Shown piece by piece: positions 54,807 to 63,108 of a stretch of 64,000 bases of DNA. The translations under genes were made by a program, and so were the position numbers. This DNA is from JANQKX01 sp039028695. Lineage in GTDB: Bacteria > Pseudomonadota > Alphaproteobacteria > Kiloniellales > Kiloniellaceae. Within the stretch, counting starts at the first letter, position 1, and every line of letters begins with the position of its first letter. The notes below the pieces were generated by a model. It saw only the letters and a program-made list of their open reading frames with translations, was not told where the DNA came from and searched no databases. The DNA lies in the NCBI GenBank assembly GCA_039028695.1, contig JBCCHN010000011.1, positions 1 through 64,000 on the forward strand, read 5' to 3'.

Positions 54807-56360
54807 ATGTTTGTATTACACAAACTGAGAGAATCTGCCCGCTCGCTTGGACGAACAGCAACTCTTTTCGCCATATCACTTGTCCTAGCGACCGGTATGG
54901 TGACCTCGGCCAAAAGTGAGGAATTGAACATTCGTTTGGGAGAAGATTTTACGACACTTGATCCGGCTTTTTGGCAAAGTGGTGCCGATTTAACCATGAT
55001 CAATGTTCTGTTTCCAAAACTGATCGAGTTCAAGTCTGACACGACCTGGGAATGGGAACTACAGGCAGCGGAATCCATAGAGCAAGTGGATGATCTAACG
55101 ATTAAATTCAAACTGAAACCTGGCTTGATGTGGACCGATGGCTACGGCGAGGTAACGACCGAGGATGTGAAATACTCCTACGAGCGTTACATAGATCCGG
55201 AGCTGGAGTCACCTATCATAGGAGACTGGCTACCGCTTAAAGAGGTGGAAATTGTTGATAAATACAATGGTATTATTCACCTGAAAGAGCCTTTTGCGCC
55301 AATTTGGTGGAGCACATTACCTTATTCAAGTGGAGCGATTGTTTCGAAAAAGGCGACGGAGGAGGCCGGCGGCAAATTCACGACTGACCCGGGTGCCACT
55401 GCTGGTGCGTACAAGATCGAATCCTGGGAGCCTCGTGAGAAGACCGTGCTCGTTCCCCATGAGGGTTGGAACGGCCCCAAGGCAGGGTTTGATCGCATTA
55501 CAATCTTGCCTATTCAGGAAACCAAATCAGCAGAAATTGCTTTCGAAGCCGGGGAAATCGACATAACGGAAGTTTCCATTGGCTCCGTACCAAACCTCAA
55601 GGAATCGCTCCCTGCCGGGGGCGTCTTGGATATACGCCCGACTGCGGACTACACTTTCGTTGGCATTAATATTGCCAATGAAAAACTGACTGATCCCCGT
55701 GTTCGACAAGCTATCATCAAGGCGATCGATGTGGATACGATCTTGCAAGGAGCCTACTTCGGCGTGCCAGAACGGGGGAATGGCCTGGTCGCACCAGGGC
55801 TTATTGGGCACACTGGGAATGACCCCGCGCCGCGCGATGTTGAGGGCGCTCGCGCATTGCTGGAAGAAGCGGGTGTAAGTGATCTCAGTCTTGAGATGGA
55901 TGTCCTAAACACGGCTGAATTTGTGACGGCTGCGCAGATCATTCAGGCCAATCTGGCGGAAATCGGAATCAGCTTGCAAATTAATCAACTTGATTCTGGC
56001 ACGTATTGGAATGTGGCGTACGATAAAAAGGAGGCCCTTGAGTTAACCCTGATTAGTTACACGAGCCCACCAGACCCATCATGGTCAACGCAATGGTTCC
56101 TTCGCGACCAAAAGGGTATTTGGAATTGGGTATGGTTTGACAGCGAAGAATTCGACAATTTGCATTATGCTGCGTTGAAGGAAGCCGATGTAGATGAGCG
56201 GGCATCTATGTACTTCCGCATGCAGGAGGTTATGGACGAGTCTGGCGGCTTTTTATGGATTATGCATCCGCCTAGTGTGATCTTGTATCGCGATACCCTT
56301 GTTCCAGGCCTCTATCCGAATGGAGGATTGAGGTTATCGGCCTTCCAGCCCGCCAATTAG
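54807..56360 (+). CDS. Dpp/Opp-type ABC transporter substrate-binding protein
   Basis: A 517-residue periplasmic family 5 binding protein. A signal peptide covers about residues 1-37 (hydrophobic TLFAISLVLATGMVTSA). Family blocks are LRLGEDFTTLDPA-type at the mature N-terminus, FKLKPGLMWTDG, VTTEDVKYSYERYIDP, GAYKIESWEP and NIANEKLTDPRVRQAIIKAID. It captures a peptide, amide or similar solute for the two permeases downstream. A textbook AGGAGG site lies 10 bases before the ATG. A hairpin with T-run follows the stop, which would raise its level above the rest of the operon, as is usual for binding proteins. The amidases at the operon end suggest an amide-containing ligand. Confidence 0.9.
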   Translation: MFVLHKLRESARSLGRTATLFAISLVLATGMVTSAKSEELNIRLGEDFTTLDPAFWQSGADLTMINVLFPKLIEFKSDTTWEWELQAAESIEQVDDLTIKFKLKPGLMWTDGYGEVTTEDVKYSYERYIDPELESPIIGDWLPLKEVEIVDKYNGIIHLKEPFAPIWWSTLPYSSGAIVSKKATEEAGGKFTTDPGATAGAYKIESWEPREKTVLVPHEGWNGPKAGFDRITILPIQETKSAEIAFEAGEIDITEVSIGSVPNLKESLPAGGVLDIRPTADYTFVGINIANEKLTDPRVRQAIIKAIDVDTILQGAYFGVPERGNGLVAPGLIGHTGNDPAPRDVEGARALLEEAGVSDLSLEMDVLNTAEFVTAAQIIQANLAEIGISLQINQLDSGTYWNVAYDKKEALELTLISYTSPPDPSWSTQWFLRDQKGIWNWVWFDSEEFDNLHYAALKEADVDERASMYFRMQEVMDESGGFLWIMHPPSVILYRDTLVPGLYPNGGLRLSAFQPAN

Positions 56361-56374
56361 ATCAATCAAGTGCG

Positions 56375-56407
56375 AAAAAGGGTCAGCATTTTTGTTGACC
56401 CTTTTTT
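56375..56407 (+). terminator. Hairpin with T-run between binding protein and permeases
   Basis: An 11-base exact stem (AAAAAGGGTCA and its reverse complement) around GCATTTTTGT, ending in six T, starts 15 bases after the stop codon. It probably acts as a partial terminator inside the operon, since the permease genes follow 106 bases later in the same direction. Confidence 0.8.
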
Positions 56408-56512
56408 AACCCTGCGATGTGTCATTTTGCAGTGTTAACCTGGTTGCTGCGTTGAGATAATCGACTCGATAGATTTCCTGTTTCATAATCGCTACGGACC
56501 TAAAGTCATCGC

Positions 56513-57457
56513 ATGTTAACCTATACGATCCAGAGAATTTTGCTGGCGATCCTAATTGTGGCGATGGCCGTGGCGACAATGTTCCTGATGATCCATGCCG
56601 TGCCCGGAGACCCTGCAAATGTCATGCTTGGTCCCAGGGCTACACCGGAAATTAAAGCGGCATTGCGAGCCAGATTGCATCTGGACGAACCGATGACGAC
56701 GCAACTTTACTACTTTTTTAGTGGGCTGGTTCAGGGTGATTTTGGTTTCGATCTCCGCTCAAATCGGCCCGTTCTCGACATCGTGTTGGAGCAGTTTCCC
56801 CACACTTTAATTCTCGTGGGCTCGGCACTTATTGTTTCCACCATTGGGATACCGGTAGGCTGTTACGCCGCAATCCACCGAAATGGTATATTTGATAGGG
56901 TAGCAGGAACGGTTTCTGTATCAATTATCGCAATGCCGGCGATTGTGGTCGGCCTTTATATGTTGTTGTTCTTCTCGGTGAAATTGAGGCTATTTCCCGT
57001 TATCGGCGCTGGAAACAGCGGAAATTGGCTCGATTATCTTTGGCATCTGGTCTTGCCGGTTCTGACCATCGGCATCGCCTGGATCGGTTACATATCCCGA
57101 ATTGTTCGCGCATCAATGATTGAAGTCATGAGCCAAAATCACGTCCGAATGGCCCATGCATTTGGTCTACCTGAGGCTAAGATTATCAGCCGCTACGCAC
57201 TTCGTATTGCTGTGTTGCCGTCGATCACGATGCTTGGTGTCGCCATCGCCTTCATTTTTTCCAGTACTGTAATTGCCGAGATTATTTTTGCGCGCCCCGG
57301 GATCGGTCGGCTGTTGTATGAATCTGTTCTAAGCCGAAATTACCCGCTGGTTATGGGAACAGTTCTTTTTAGTACAATTTTCATCGTTGGGGGAACGACA
57401 ATAGCAGACCTGATAAACGCCATGCTGGATCCCAGAGCAAGAAAGGACCCGGGCTGA
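56513..57457 (+). CDS. ABC transporter permease, DppB type
   Basis: A 314-residue inner-membrane permease with six helices. The N-terminal IQRILLAILIVAMAVATMFL and HAVPGDPAN blocks and the cytoplasmic EAA-type loop (HVRMAHAFGLPEAKIISRYALR) are those of DppB/OppB. It forms half the membrane channel. Its stop overlaps the next permease start by one base (TGATG). The ribosome site is weak. Confidence 0.9.
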   Translation: MLTYTIQRILLAILIVAMAVATMFLMIHAVPGDPANVMLGPRATPEIKAALRARLHLDEPMTTQLYYFFSGLVQGDFGFDLRSNRPVLDIVLEQFPHTLILVGSALIVSTIGIPVGCYAAIHRNGIFDRVAGTVSVSIIAMPAIVVGLYMLLFFSVKLRLFPVIGAGNSGNWLDYLWHLVLPVLTIGIAWIGYISRIVRASMIEVMSQNHVRMAHAFGLPEAKIISRYALRIAVLPSITMLGVAIAFIFSSTVIAEIIFARPGIGRLLYESVLSRNYPLVMGTVLFSTIFIVGGTTIADLINAMLDPRARKDPG

Positions 57458-58341
57458 TGGCTATTCTGGAGCCGGCGAAATCAGAAGTGGCTGGACGTGG
57501 TGACGTGCGCGCGGTTTTGCGCCGGCTAGTGACGGATCCTATGGGGCTCATTGGCCTGGTGATTGTTATCAGTTTTATCGCAACCGCCCTATTCGCGAAC
57601 ATTCTGGCGCCGTATGACCCTGACAAGATTGACATTCTGAACAAGTTGCAAGGCCCTAGCCTTGAGCACCTATTTGGCACTGATCAGTTGGGTAGAGATA
57701 CCTTGTCGCGGCTTATCTACGGGGCCCAGATAGCTTTGATGGTGGCCGCTGTTTCTATCGGGATCGCCGTTGTGATCGGTTCAATTCTCGGCTCAATAGC
57801 TGGTTATGGGCCCAGTTGGCTTGATTCTGTTATCATGTTGTTGTTCGACACGATCCGGTCTTATCCCGTAATCATGTTTGCCCTTGCGGTTGTTGTGCTT
57901 TTTGGCCCGAGTCTTACCACCATTATGGCTATTGTAATCGCAACCTCATTTCCCACCTATGGTCGTTTGATGCGGACCCAGACACAGACTCTTCGAAATG
58001 CTGAACATGTGCTGTCTGCTCGTGCATTGGGGATATCCACCCCTCTAATCCTGATGCGCCATATTTTACCAAACACGATTGGTCCAGTACTGATTGTTGC
58101 CAGTATGGACATTCCATTCGTTATTGGGATTGAGGCGGTATTGAGCTTCCTTGGTTTGGGCGTGCGGCCACCAACCCCCAGCTGGGGCAGTATACTGAAC
58201 GATGGATTTACCTATATTCGAAATTCTTCATGGATTCTGTTTAGCGCTGGTGCGCCGCTAATACTGGTGACAATCGGGTTTACTTTTTTGGGTGAACAAC
58301 TGCGTGATACTCTGGATCCCAAACTCGGCAGGGGCCGATGA
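57457..58341 (+). CDS. ABC transporter permease, DppC type
   Basis: A 294-residue permease, the second channel subunit. DppC-type features are the cytosolic N-terminus before the first helix (MGLIGLVIVISFIATALFA), the FGTDQLGRDTLSRLIYGAQI block, the EAA loop (AEHVLSARALGISTPLILMRH) and GLGVRPPTPSWGSIL. It overlaps both neighbours, one base upstream and four bases with the ATPase gene downstream, so translation is coupled. Confidence 0.91.
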   Translation: MAILEPAKSEVAGRGDVRAVLRRLVTDPMGLIGLVIVISFIATALFANILAPYDPDKIDILNKLQGPSLEHLFGTDQLGRDTLSRLIYGAQIALMVAAVSIGIAVVIGSILGSIAGYGPSWLDSVIMLLFDTIRSYPVIMFALAVVVLFGPSLTTIMAIVIATSFPTYGRLMRTQTQTLRNAEHVLSARALGISTPLILMRHILPNTIGPVLIVASMDIPFVIGIEAVLSFLGLGVRPPTPSWGSILNDGFTYIRNSSWILFSAGAPLILVTIGFTFLGEQLRDTLDPKLGRGR

Positions 58342-60023
58342 TGTCAACGTCAGTCGACAAAGTTTTGGAAGTTTGTGGGCTAACGGTGGAATACGCAGGT
58401 AAACCTGCAACGAAATCCGTGGACATGAGGGTCGAGAAGGGTCGAATTGTCGGCGTGGTCGGCGAGAGTGGTAGCGGTAAGTCCACCCTCATATCGGCCG
58501 TTATCGGATTGCTTCCCACCTCCGCCCGCATTGCCAAGGGAAGCATATTCTTCGGCGGGCGAGATCTTGCACGGCTGTCGCCGAACGATTTCAGGGATGT
58601 TCGAGGACGTCGAATATCCATGGTTTCCCAAGACCCGCTGAGTGCCTTGAACCCAGTTTTGACGGTCGGTGAGCACCTAATGGATATCCAGTTTCGCGAA
58701 AGCATAAGCAACAGCCAAAAAAGGGAAAGGGCAATCGAGGCTCTGGAATCTGTGCATATGCCGGACCCAGAATCGCGCTTGTCAATGTATCCTCATGAAC
58801 TGTCGGGCGGCCAAAAACAGCGTGTTTCAATTGCCATGGCGATCATGATGAAACCCGAGCTCCTGATCGCTGACGAACCGACCACGGCCCTGGATGCCAC
58901 ATTGGAAGTGGAGATCATCGCGCTCCTGAAAGAATTGCAGAGAGACATTGGATGCGCGATGATTTTTGTCACCCACCATTTGGGTGTGGTTGCCTCCCTT
59001 TGCGACGACGTCGTTGTCATGTACGACGGTGTCGTCGAGGAGTCCGGAACGGTTCAAGAAGTGTTTCGCCACCCACAGAGTAGTTATACAAGTAAACTCC
59101 TGCGGTGCGATCCAGCACAGATTGCTGAGAAGTGTCGTCGACTACCCACCATGCACACGCCGGATGAGAAGGTGGTGGAAGATAAAGATTCCGCTAGGCG
59201 CCGCATTGCCTTCGACGAAGAACCAATTCTGAAAATAGATGATCTGGTCGTAAAATTCCGTAAGCCCTTTGCTTTGTCTAATATTTTAGATCGAAGCCAG
59301 CCATCCGAAATCATCGCTGTAAACAATGTGTGCCTCAATCTTGCCAGAGGTGAGACATTGGCGATAGTTGGTGAAAGTGGATCGGGCAAAACGACCTTGA
59401 TCCGCTCCATAATGCAATTGGTCAGAGCTCAATCGGGGACAATTGAGTTCGCCGGCAGGTCGACGCTGAACACATCTCGAAAGAACTTGAATTCTGTGCG
59501 GCGCGATATTGCCTTGGTATTTCAGGATCCCATTGGAAGCCTTAGCCCCAGAATGACAGTGGGTAATTGTGTTCGAGAAGCACTGCGACATGGAGCGGCT
59601 CAACCGGAATCGGAGCTGCATGAAATTGAGAGGCTTCTGACACTGGTTGGCCTTGGGGTTGAATTTGCGCAGCGTTATCCACATGAGCTTTCCGGTGGCC
59701 AGGCACGCAGGGTCTGCGTCGCGCGGGCATTGGCACAAGAACCCAAAATGATAATCGCCGATGAACCGACTGCGGGCTTGGATGTTTCGATACAAGGTGA
59801 AATTTTAAATCTCTTAGCAGAACTCCAGGACGAGCTTCAACTGCCAATACTAATAGTTACCCATAACCTAAATGTCGTGCGCCATATCAGTGACAGAATG
59901 GTGATTATGCTCATGGGAAAGATTGTCGAGCATGGGCCGACGGAGGAGATATTCTTAAACCCCCAGCATGACTACACACGCAGACTATTGGATTCAAATC
60001 ATCATCCGCTTCCTAGTTTGTGA
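58338..60023 (+). CDS. ABC transporter fused double ATPase (DppD-DppF type)
   Basis: A 561-residue protein with two nucleotide-binding domains in one chain. Domain 1: Walker A GESGSGKST, signature LSGGQKQR, Walker B LLIADEPTTALD. Domain 2 from about residue 295: Walker A GESGSGKTT, signature LSGGQARR, Walker B MIIADEPTAGLD. The oligopeptide C-terminal segment after domain 1 is short. Both sites look intact, so one polypeptide should energise the importer where two usually do. ATG codons at 58338 and 58341 are both possible. The first amidase gene starts 17 bases after the stop, on the same transcript. Confidence 0.92.
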   Translation: MMSTSVDKVLEVCGLTVEYAGKPATKSVDMRVEKGRIVGVVGESGSGKSTLISAVIGLLPTSARIAKGSIFFGGRDLARLSPNDFRDVRGRRISMVSQDPLSALNPVLTVGEHLMDIQFRESISNSQKRERAIEALESVHMPDPESRLSMYPHELSGGQKQRVSIAMAIMMKPELLIADEPTTALDATLEVEIIALLKELQRDIGCAMIFVTHHLGVVASLCDDVVVMYDGVVEESGTVQEVFRHPQSSYTSKLLRCDPAQIAEKCRRLPTMHTPDEKVVEDKDSARRRIAFDEEPILKIDDLVVKFRKPFALSNILDRSQPSEIIAVNNVCLNLARGETLAIVGESGSGKTTLIRSIMQLVRAQSGTIEFAGRSTLNTSRKNLNSVRRDIALVFQDPIGSLSPRMTVGNCVREALRHGAAQPESELHEIERLLTLVGLGVEFAQRYPHELSGGQARRVCVARALAQEPKMIIADEPTAGLDVSIQGEILNLLAELQDELQLPILIVTHNLNVVRHISDRMVIMLMGKIVEHGPTEEIFLNPQHDYTRRLLDSNHHPLPSL

Positions 60024-60039
60024 CTCTGAGAGCCTGCTC

Positions 60040-61497
60040 ATGACTGATGATGATCTTTGCTACATGCCTGCTACTGAAGCACTAGATCGCTTTCGTGCGC
60101 GAACATTGTCGCCTGTTGAGTTAATGGAGGCCATCCTGAGCAGGGCGGAATCAGTTATTGGATCTATCAATCCCTTTGCGGATCGTTATTTTGATGAAGC
60201 GCGAGAAGGCGCAAGGGCCGCGGAAGCGAAATACACCCACTCTGATAGGCGGTTAAGGCGATTGGAGGGAGTTCCGTTGGCCGTAAAAGACAGTTCCGCA
60301 ATACGCGGACGGCGATCGACAACGGGATCGATGATCAATAGAACTCAGATTGATGAGAGGACCGACCCGGCGGTCGAGCGTTTGTTAAAAAGCGGTGCGA
60401 CTCTCTTCGCCCGCACCACCTGTCCCGAATTTTGTTGGCTGTTTACTTGTCACTCCCGCATGTGGGGGGTAACTCGCAATCCCTGGCGCCTCGATGCGAC
60501 GCCCGGCGGCTCATCGGGTGGCTCAGCGGCGGCTCTTGCCGTAGGGGCCACCACCCTTGCAACGGGTGGCGATAGTGCTGGGTCAATCCGTCAGCCGGCT
60601 AGCCAATGCGGAGTGGTGGGGTATAAGCCACCCTATGGTCGCATGCCGTTGTCACCTTCTAGTTCGTTTGACCCTTATGTTCAAGTTGGTCCTATGACCC
60701 GTTCGGTGGCCGACGCTGCATTGATGTCAAATGTGATGTCGGGCCCCCATCCTCTCGATCACGCTACACTACCCAACAAATTGACGATCCCCGAAAATCC
60801 CGCCGGCATTAAGGGTCTGAAAATCGCCTTTTCTTTCGACCTTGGACATTATCACGTGGCTGATGACGTGCGTCGCGAGGTAAAAATCTCTTTGGAGGCT
60901 CTTTCGGACGCTGGGGCGGAAATCGTTGAGGTGCCATTGGATGGATTGAGTGAAACTATTCGACTGTCCCATGGTGCTCAGGAGTTCCTAGCGGCAAGTT
61001 TTCTGCAGAACGCTGTCGATGAATATGGCGACGTGATTAGTGACTATGTCCCGGAGCTTCTTGAGACAGCGCTTACATATGATGCTAACGATTACCGACG
61101 CACATTGGTGCTGGCGGGAGAAACCTGGCATGACTGGATTGGTCCGATTTTTCATAAGTTCGATGCCTTCATATGTCCAACAGTATCATCACCTGAAGTT
61201 CCTGCTGAGAATTGGCAAAAAGACGAGATAATTCTTAATGGGCATCGTCTCACGGATACCGATACAGCGATGACAGCGATATTCAATCTTTACAGTCGCT
61301 GTCCAGTATTGGCGGTTCCAAGTGGTATGACGGATGCCGGCCTACCATGCGGAATTCAAATCGTCGGGCGACCCTGTGATGACCTTACTGTATTCCGCGT
61401 CGCTCAGGCATTCGAGCGGGAGCGCCCATGGCTTGATGGTCCCGCGAAACGACCATCCCTCGCATTGACGGCCTCTGTGATTGGACCGCCTCGATGA
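60040..61497 (+). CDS. Amidase signature family hydrolase, copy 1
   Basis: A 485-residue amidase. The Ser-cisSer-Lys triad is Lys83 (LAVKDSS), Ser158 (GGSSGGS) and Ser182 (GDSAGSIRQP). It releases ammonia or an amine from an amide; the substrate is unknown. ATG 60040 is the supported start; the frame is open upstream inside the ATPase gene. The downstream copy overlaps its stop (ATGA) and is a clear paralogue with the same opening (MTDDDLCYM). Placement at the end of an ABC importer operon suggests it hydrolyses the imported compound in the cytosol. Confidence 0.89.
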   Translation: MTDDDLCYMPATEALDRFRARTLSPVELMEAILSRAESVIGSINPFADRYFDEAREGARAAEAKYTHSDRRLRRLEGVPLAVKDSSAIRGRRSTTGSMINRTQIDERTDPAVERLLKSGATLFARTTCPEFCWLFTCHSRMWGVTRNPWRLDATPGGSSGGSAAALAVGATTLATGGDSAGSIRQPASQCGVVGYKPPYGRMPLSPSSSFDPYVQVGPMTRSVADAALMSNVMSGPHPLDHATLPNKLTIPENPAGIKGLKIAFSFDLGHYHVADDVRREVKISLEALSDAGAEIVEVPLDGLSETIRLSHGAQEFLAASFLQNAVDEYGDVISDYVPELLETALTYDANDYRRTLVLAGETWHDWIGPIFHKFDAFICPTVSSPEVPAENWQKDEIILNGHRLTDTDTAMTAIFNLYSRCPVLAVPSGMTDAGLPCGIQIVGRPCDDLTVFRVAQAFERERPWLDGPAKRPSLALTASVIGPPR

Positions 61498-62924
61498 CCG
61501 ACGATGATCTGTGCTATATGTCGGCAACTGACGCGGCAGCACACTTTCGGTCGCGTAGGTTATCGCCCGTTGAATTGTTGGAGGCCATCATCCGTCGGGC
61601 GACTTCGATTGCCTCGTCCATTAATCCCTTTGCCGATTGCTACTTTGATGAAGCTAGAAGTAGGGCACGGGAATCCGAATCTTTGTTTTTGAAACAGAAT
61701 GTCGATCTCGGTCCTTTGGAAGGCATTCCGCTGGCTGTCAAGGACATGTGCGAAATCGCTGGAAAGCGCACGACTAACGGCTCGTTGATATATAGTGATA
61801 ATGTTTGCACTGAAACATCGCCCTACGTCCAGAGGCTCATCCAGGCGGGCGCAAACGTCTTCGCCAGGACCACCGCACCAGAATTTGGATGGCTGTTCAC
61901 AACACAATCGCGCATGTGGGGCGTTACCCACAATCCCTGGAAGCTGGGAATCTCACCGGGTGGTTCATCCGGCGGTTCCGCTGCGGCGTTGGCTGCAGGC
62001 TCAACTATTCTGGCGACAGGTAGCGACACAACTGGTTCAATACGTCAGCCTGCCAGCCAATGCGGTATTGTCGGCTATCAGGCCCCTTACGGACGCTTCC
62101 CAATGGTTGGAAGCGACTCATTCAATGGATATAGCAATCCGGGGCCCATGACGAGAACCGTCGCAGATTGCGCTTTAATGGCGAATGCGATGTCAGGACC
62201 CGACCACAGAGACCACAACTCTCTTTACGAAGAAATGTTCATTACCATACCAAGTACTGATCTGAGCGGGATTAAAATCGTCGCTTCCCTGGACCTGGGA
62301 TTTTATGAAGTTAGCGCCGACGTTGTCCGGGAAACGCGGCTCGCATTGGAGGCGATGCGGGACGCCGGTGCCATTGTGGACGAAGTTGATGTTGACTGGG
62401 CAGAAGAGCTTGTTGAACTAGCGTTGGGCTCTCAGGAATTCCTGTTCGCCGGTTATCTTAATGAGCTGCTGGCCAAACATGGAGAGCTTGTCAGCGAGTA
62501 CGTGCTACAACTCGCTGAAACCGCGAACAGTTACTCTGCCGACGACTACCGGCGCTCCTTAACAGCCGCAGGTGAAGTTTGGCGCGACCATTTGGGTCCA
62601 TTGTTTCATGGCTACCATGCTTTTGTCACGCCAACCACATCTTACCCAGAAATTCCAGCAAAGGGATGGCAGAAAGACACCGTCGTCGTGAATGGAAAAA
62701 AGGTGACGGATACTCAAGTCAGCATGGCCGTATTGTGGAACATGTACAATCGCTGCCCAGTGCTGGCTGTTCCATCCGGTAGCGCTGAGAGTGGGGTGCC
62801 GACCGGTATACAAATCGCCGGTCGTCCCTATGATGATCCAATGGTCTTTCGTATTGCAGCGGCATTAGAGCACAGGCGTCCCTGGCTGGATTGTCCCGAG
62901 CGGCGACCGAAAATCGAGGCGTAG
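61494..62924 (+). CDS. Amidase signature family hydrolase, copy 2
   Basis: A 476-residue paralogue of the preceding amidase, alike along its whole length with no large insertions. The triad is Lys83 (AVKDMC), Ser158 (GGSSGGS) and Ser182 (SDTTGSIRQP). Differences cluster around residues 85-110 and in the second half, so the two may prefer different amides. The start overlaps the stop of copy 1 (ATGA). I take the pair as an old tandem duplication, not a recent one, because the DNA has diverged widely. The 180 bases after its stop hold nothing I recognise. Confidence 0.89.
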   Translation: MTDDDLCYMSATDAAAHFRSRRLSPVELLEAIIRRATSIASSINPFADCYFDEARSRARESESLFLKQNVDLGPLEGIPLAVKDMCEIAGKRTTNGSLIYSDNVCTETSPYVQRLIQAGANVFARTTAPEFGWLFTTQSRMWGVTHNPWKLGISPGGSSGGSAAALAAGSTILATGSDTTGSIRQPASQCGIVGYQAPYGRFPMVGSDSFNGYSNPGPMTRTVADCALMANAMSGPDHRDHNSLYEEMFITIPSTDLSGIKIVASLDLGFYEVSADVVRETRLALEAMRDAGAIVDEVDVDWAEELVELALGSQEFLFAGYLNELLAKHGELVSEYVLQLAETANSYSADDYRRSLTAAGEVWRDHLGPLFHGYHAFVTPTTSYPEIPAKGWQKDTVVVNGKKVTDTQVSMAVLWNMYNRCPVLAVPSGSAESGVPTGIQIAGRPYDDPMVFRIAAALEHRRPWLDCPERRPKIEA

Positions 62925-63108
62925 GGAAATTGATTGCTGTGCCACTAGGCCAAGCATTAGAGAACAGCGCCAGCCTCAAGCTGCCATCTATTGGATTTCA
63001 AAGAAAATTGCGAACGAGCCCGAAGTGGGCCTCCACCAGTAGCGGGTTACCTATTGAACACACTCGAGTTTCGGATCAATGTAAGCTCAGAGATGTGGAG
63101 AAGGTTCG

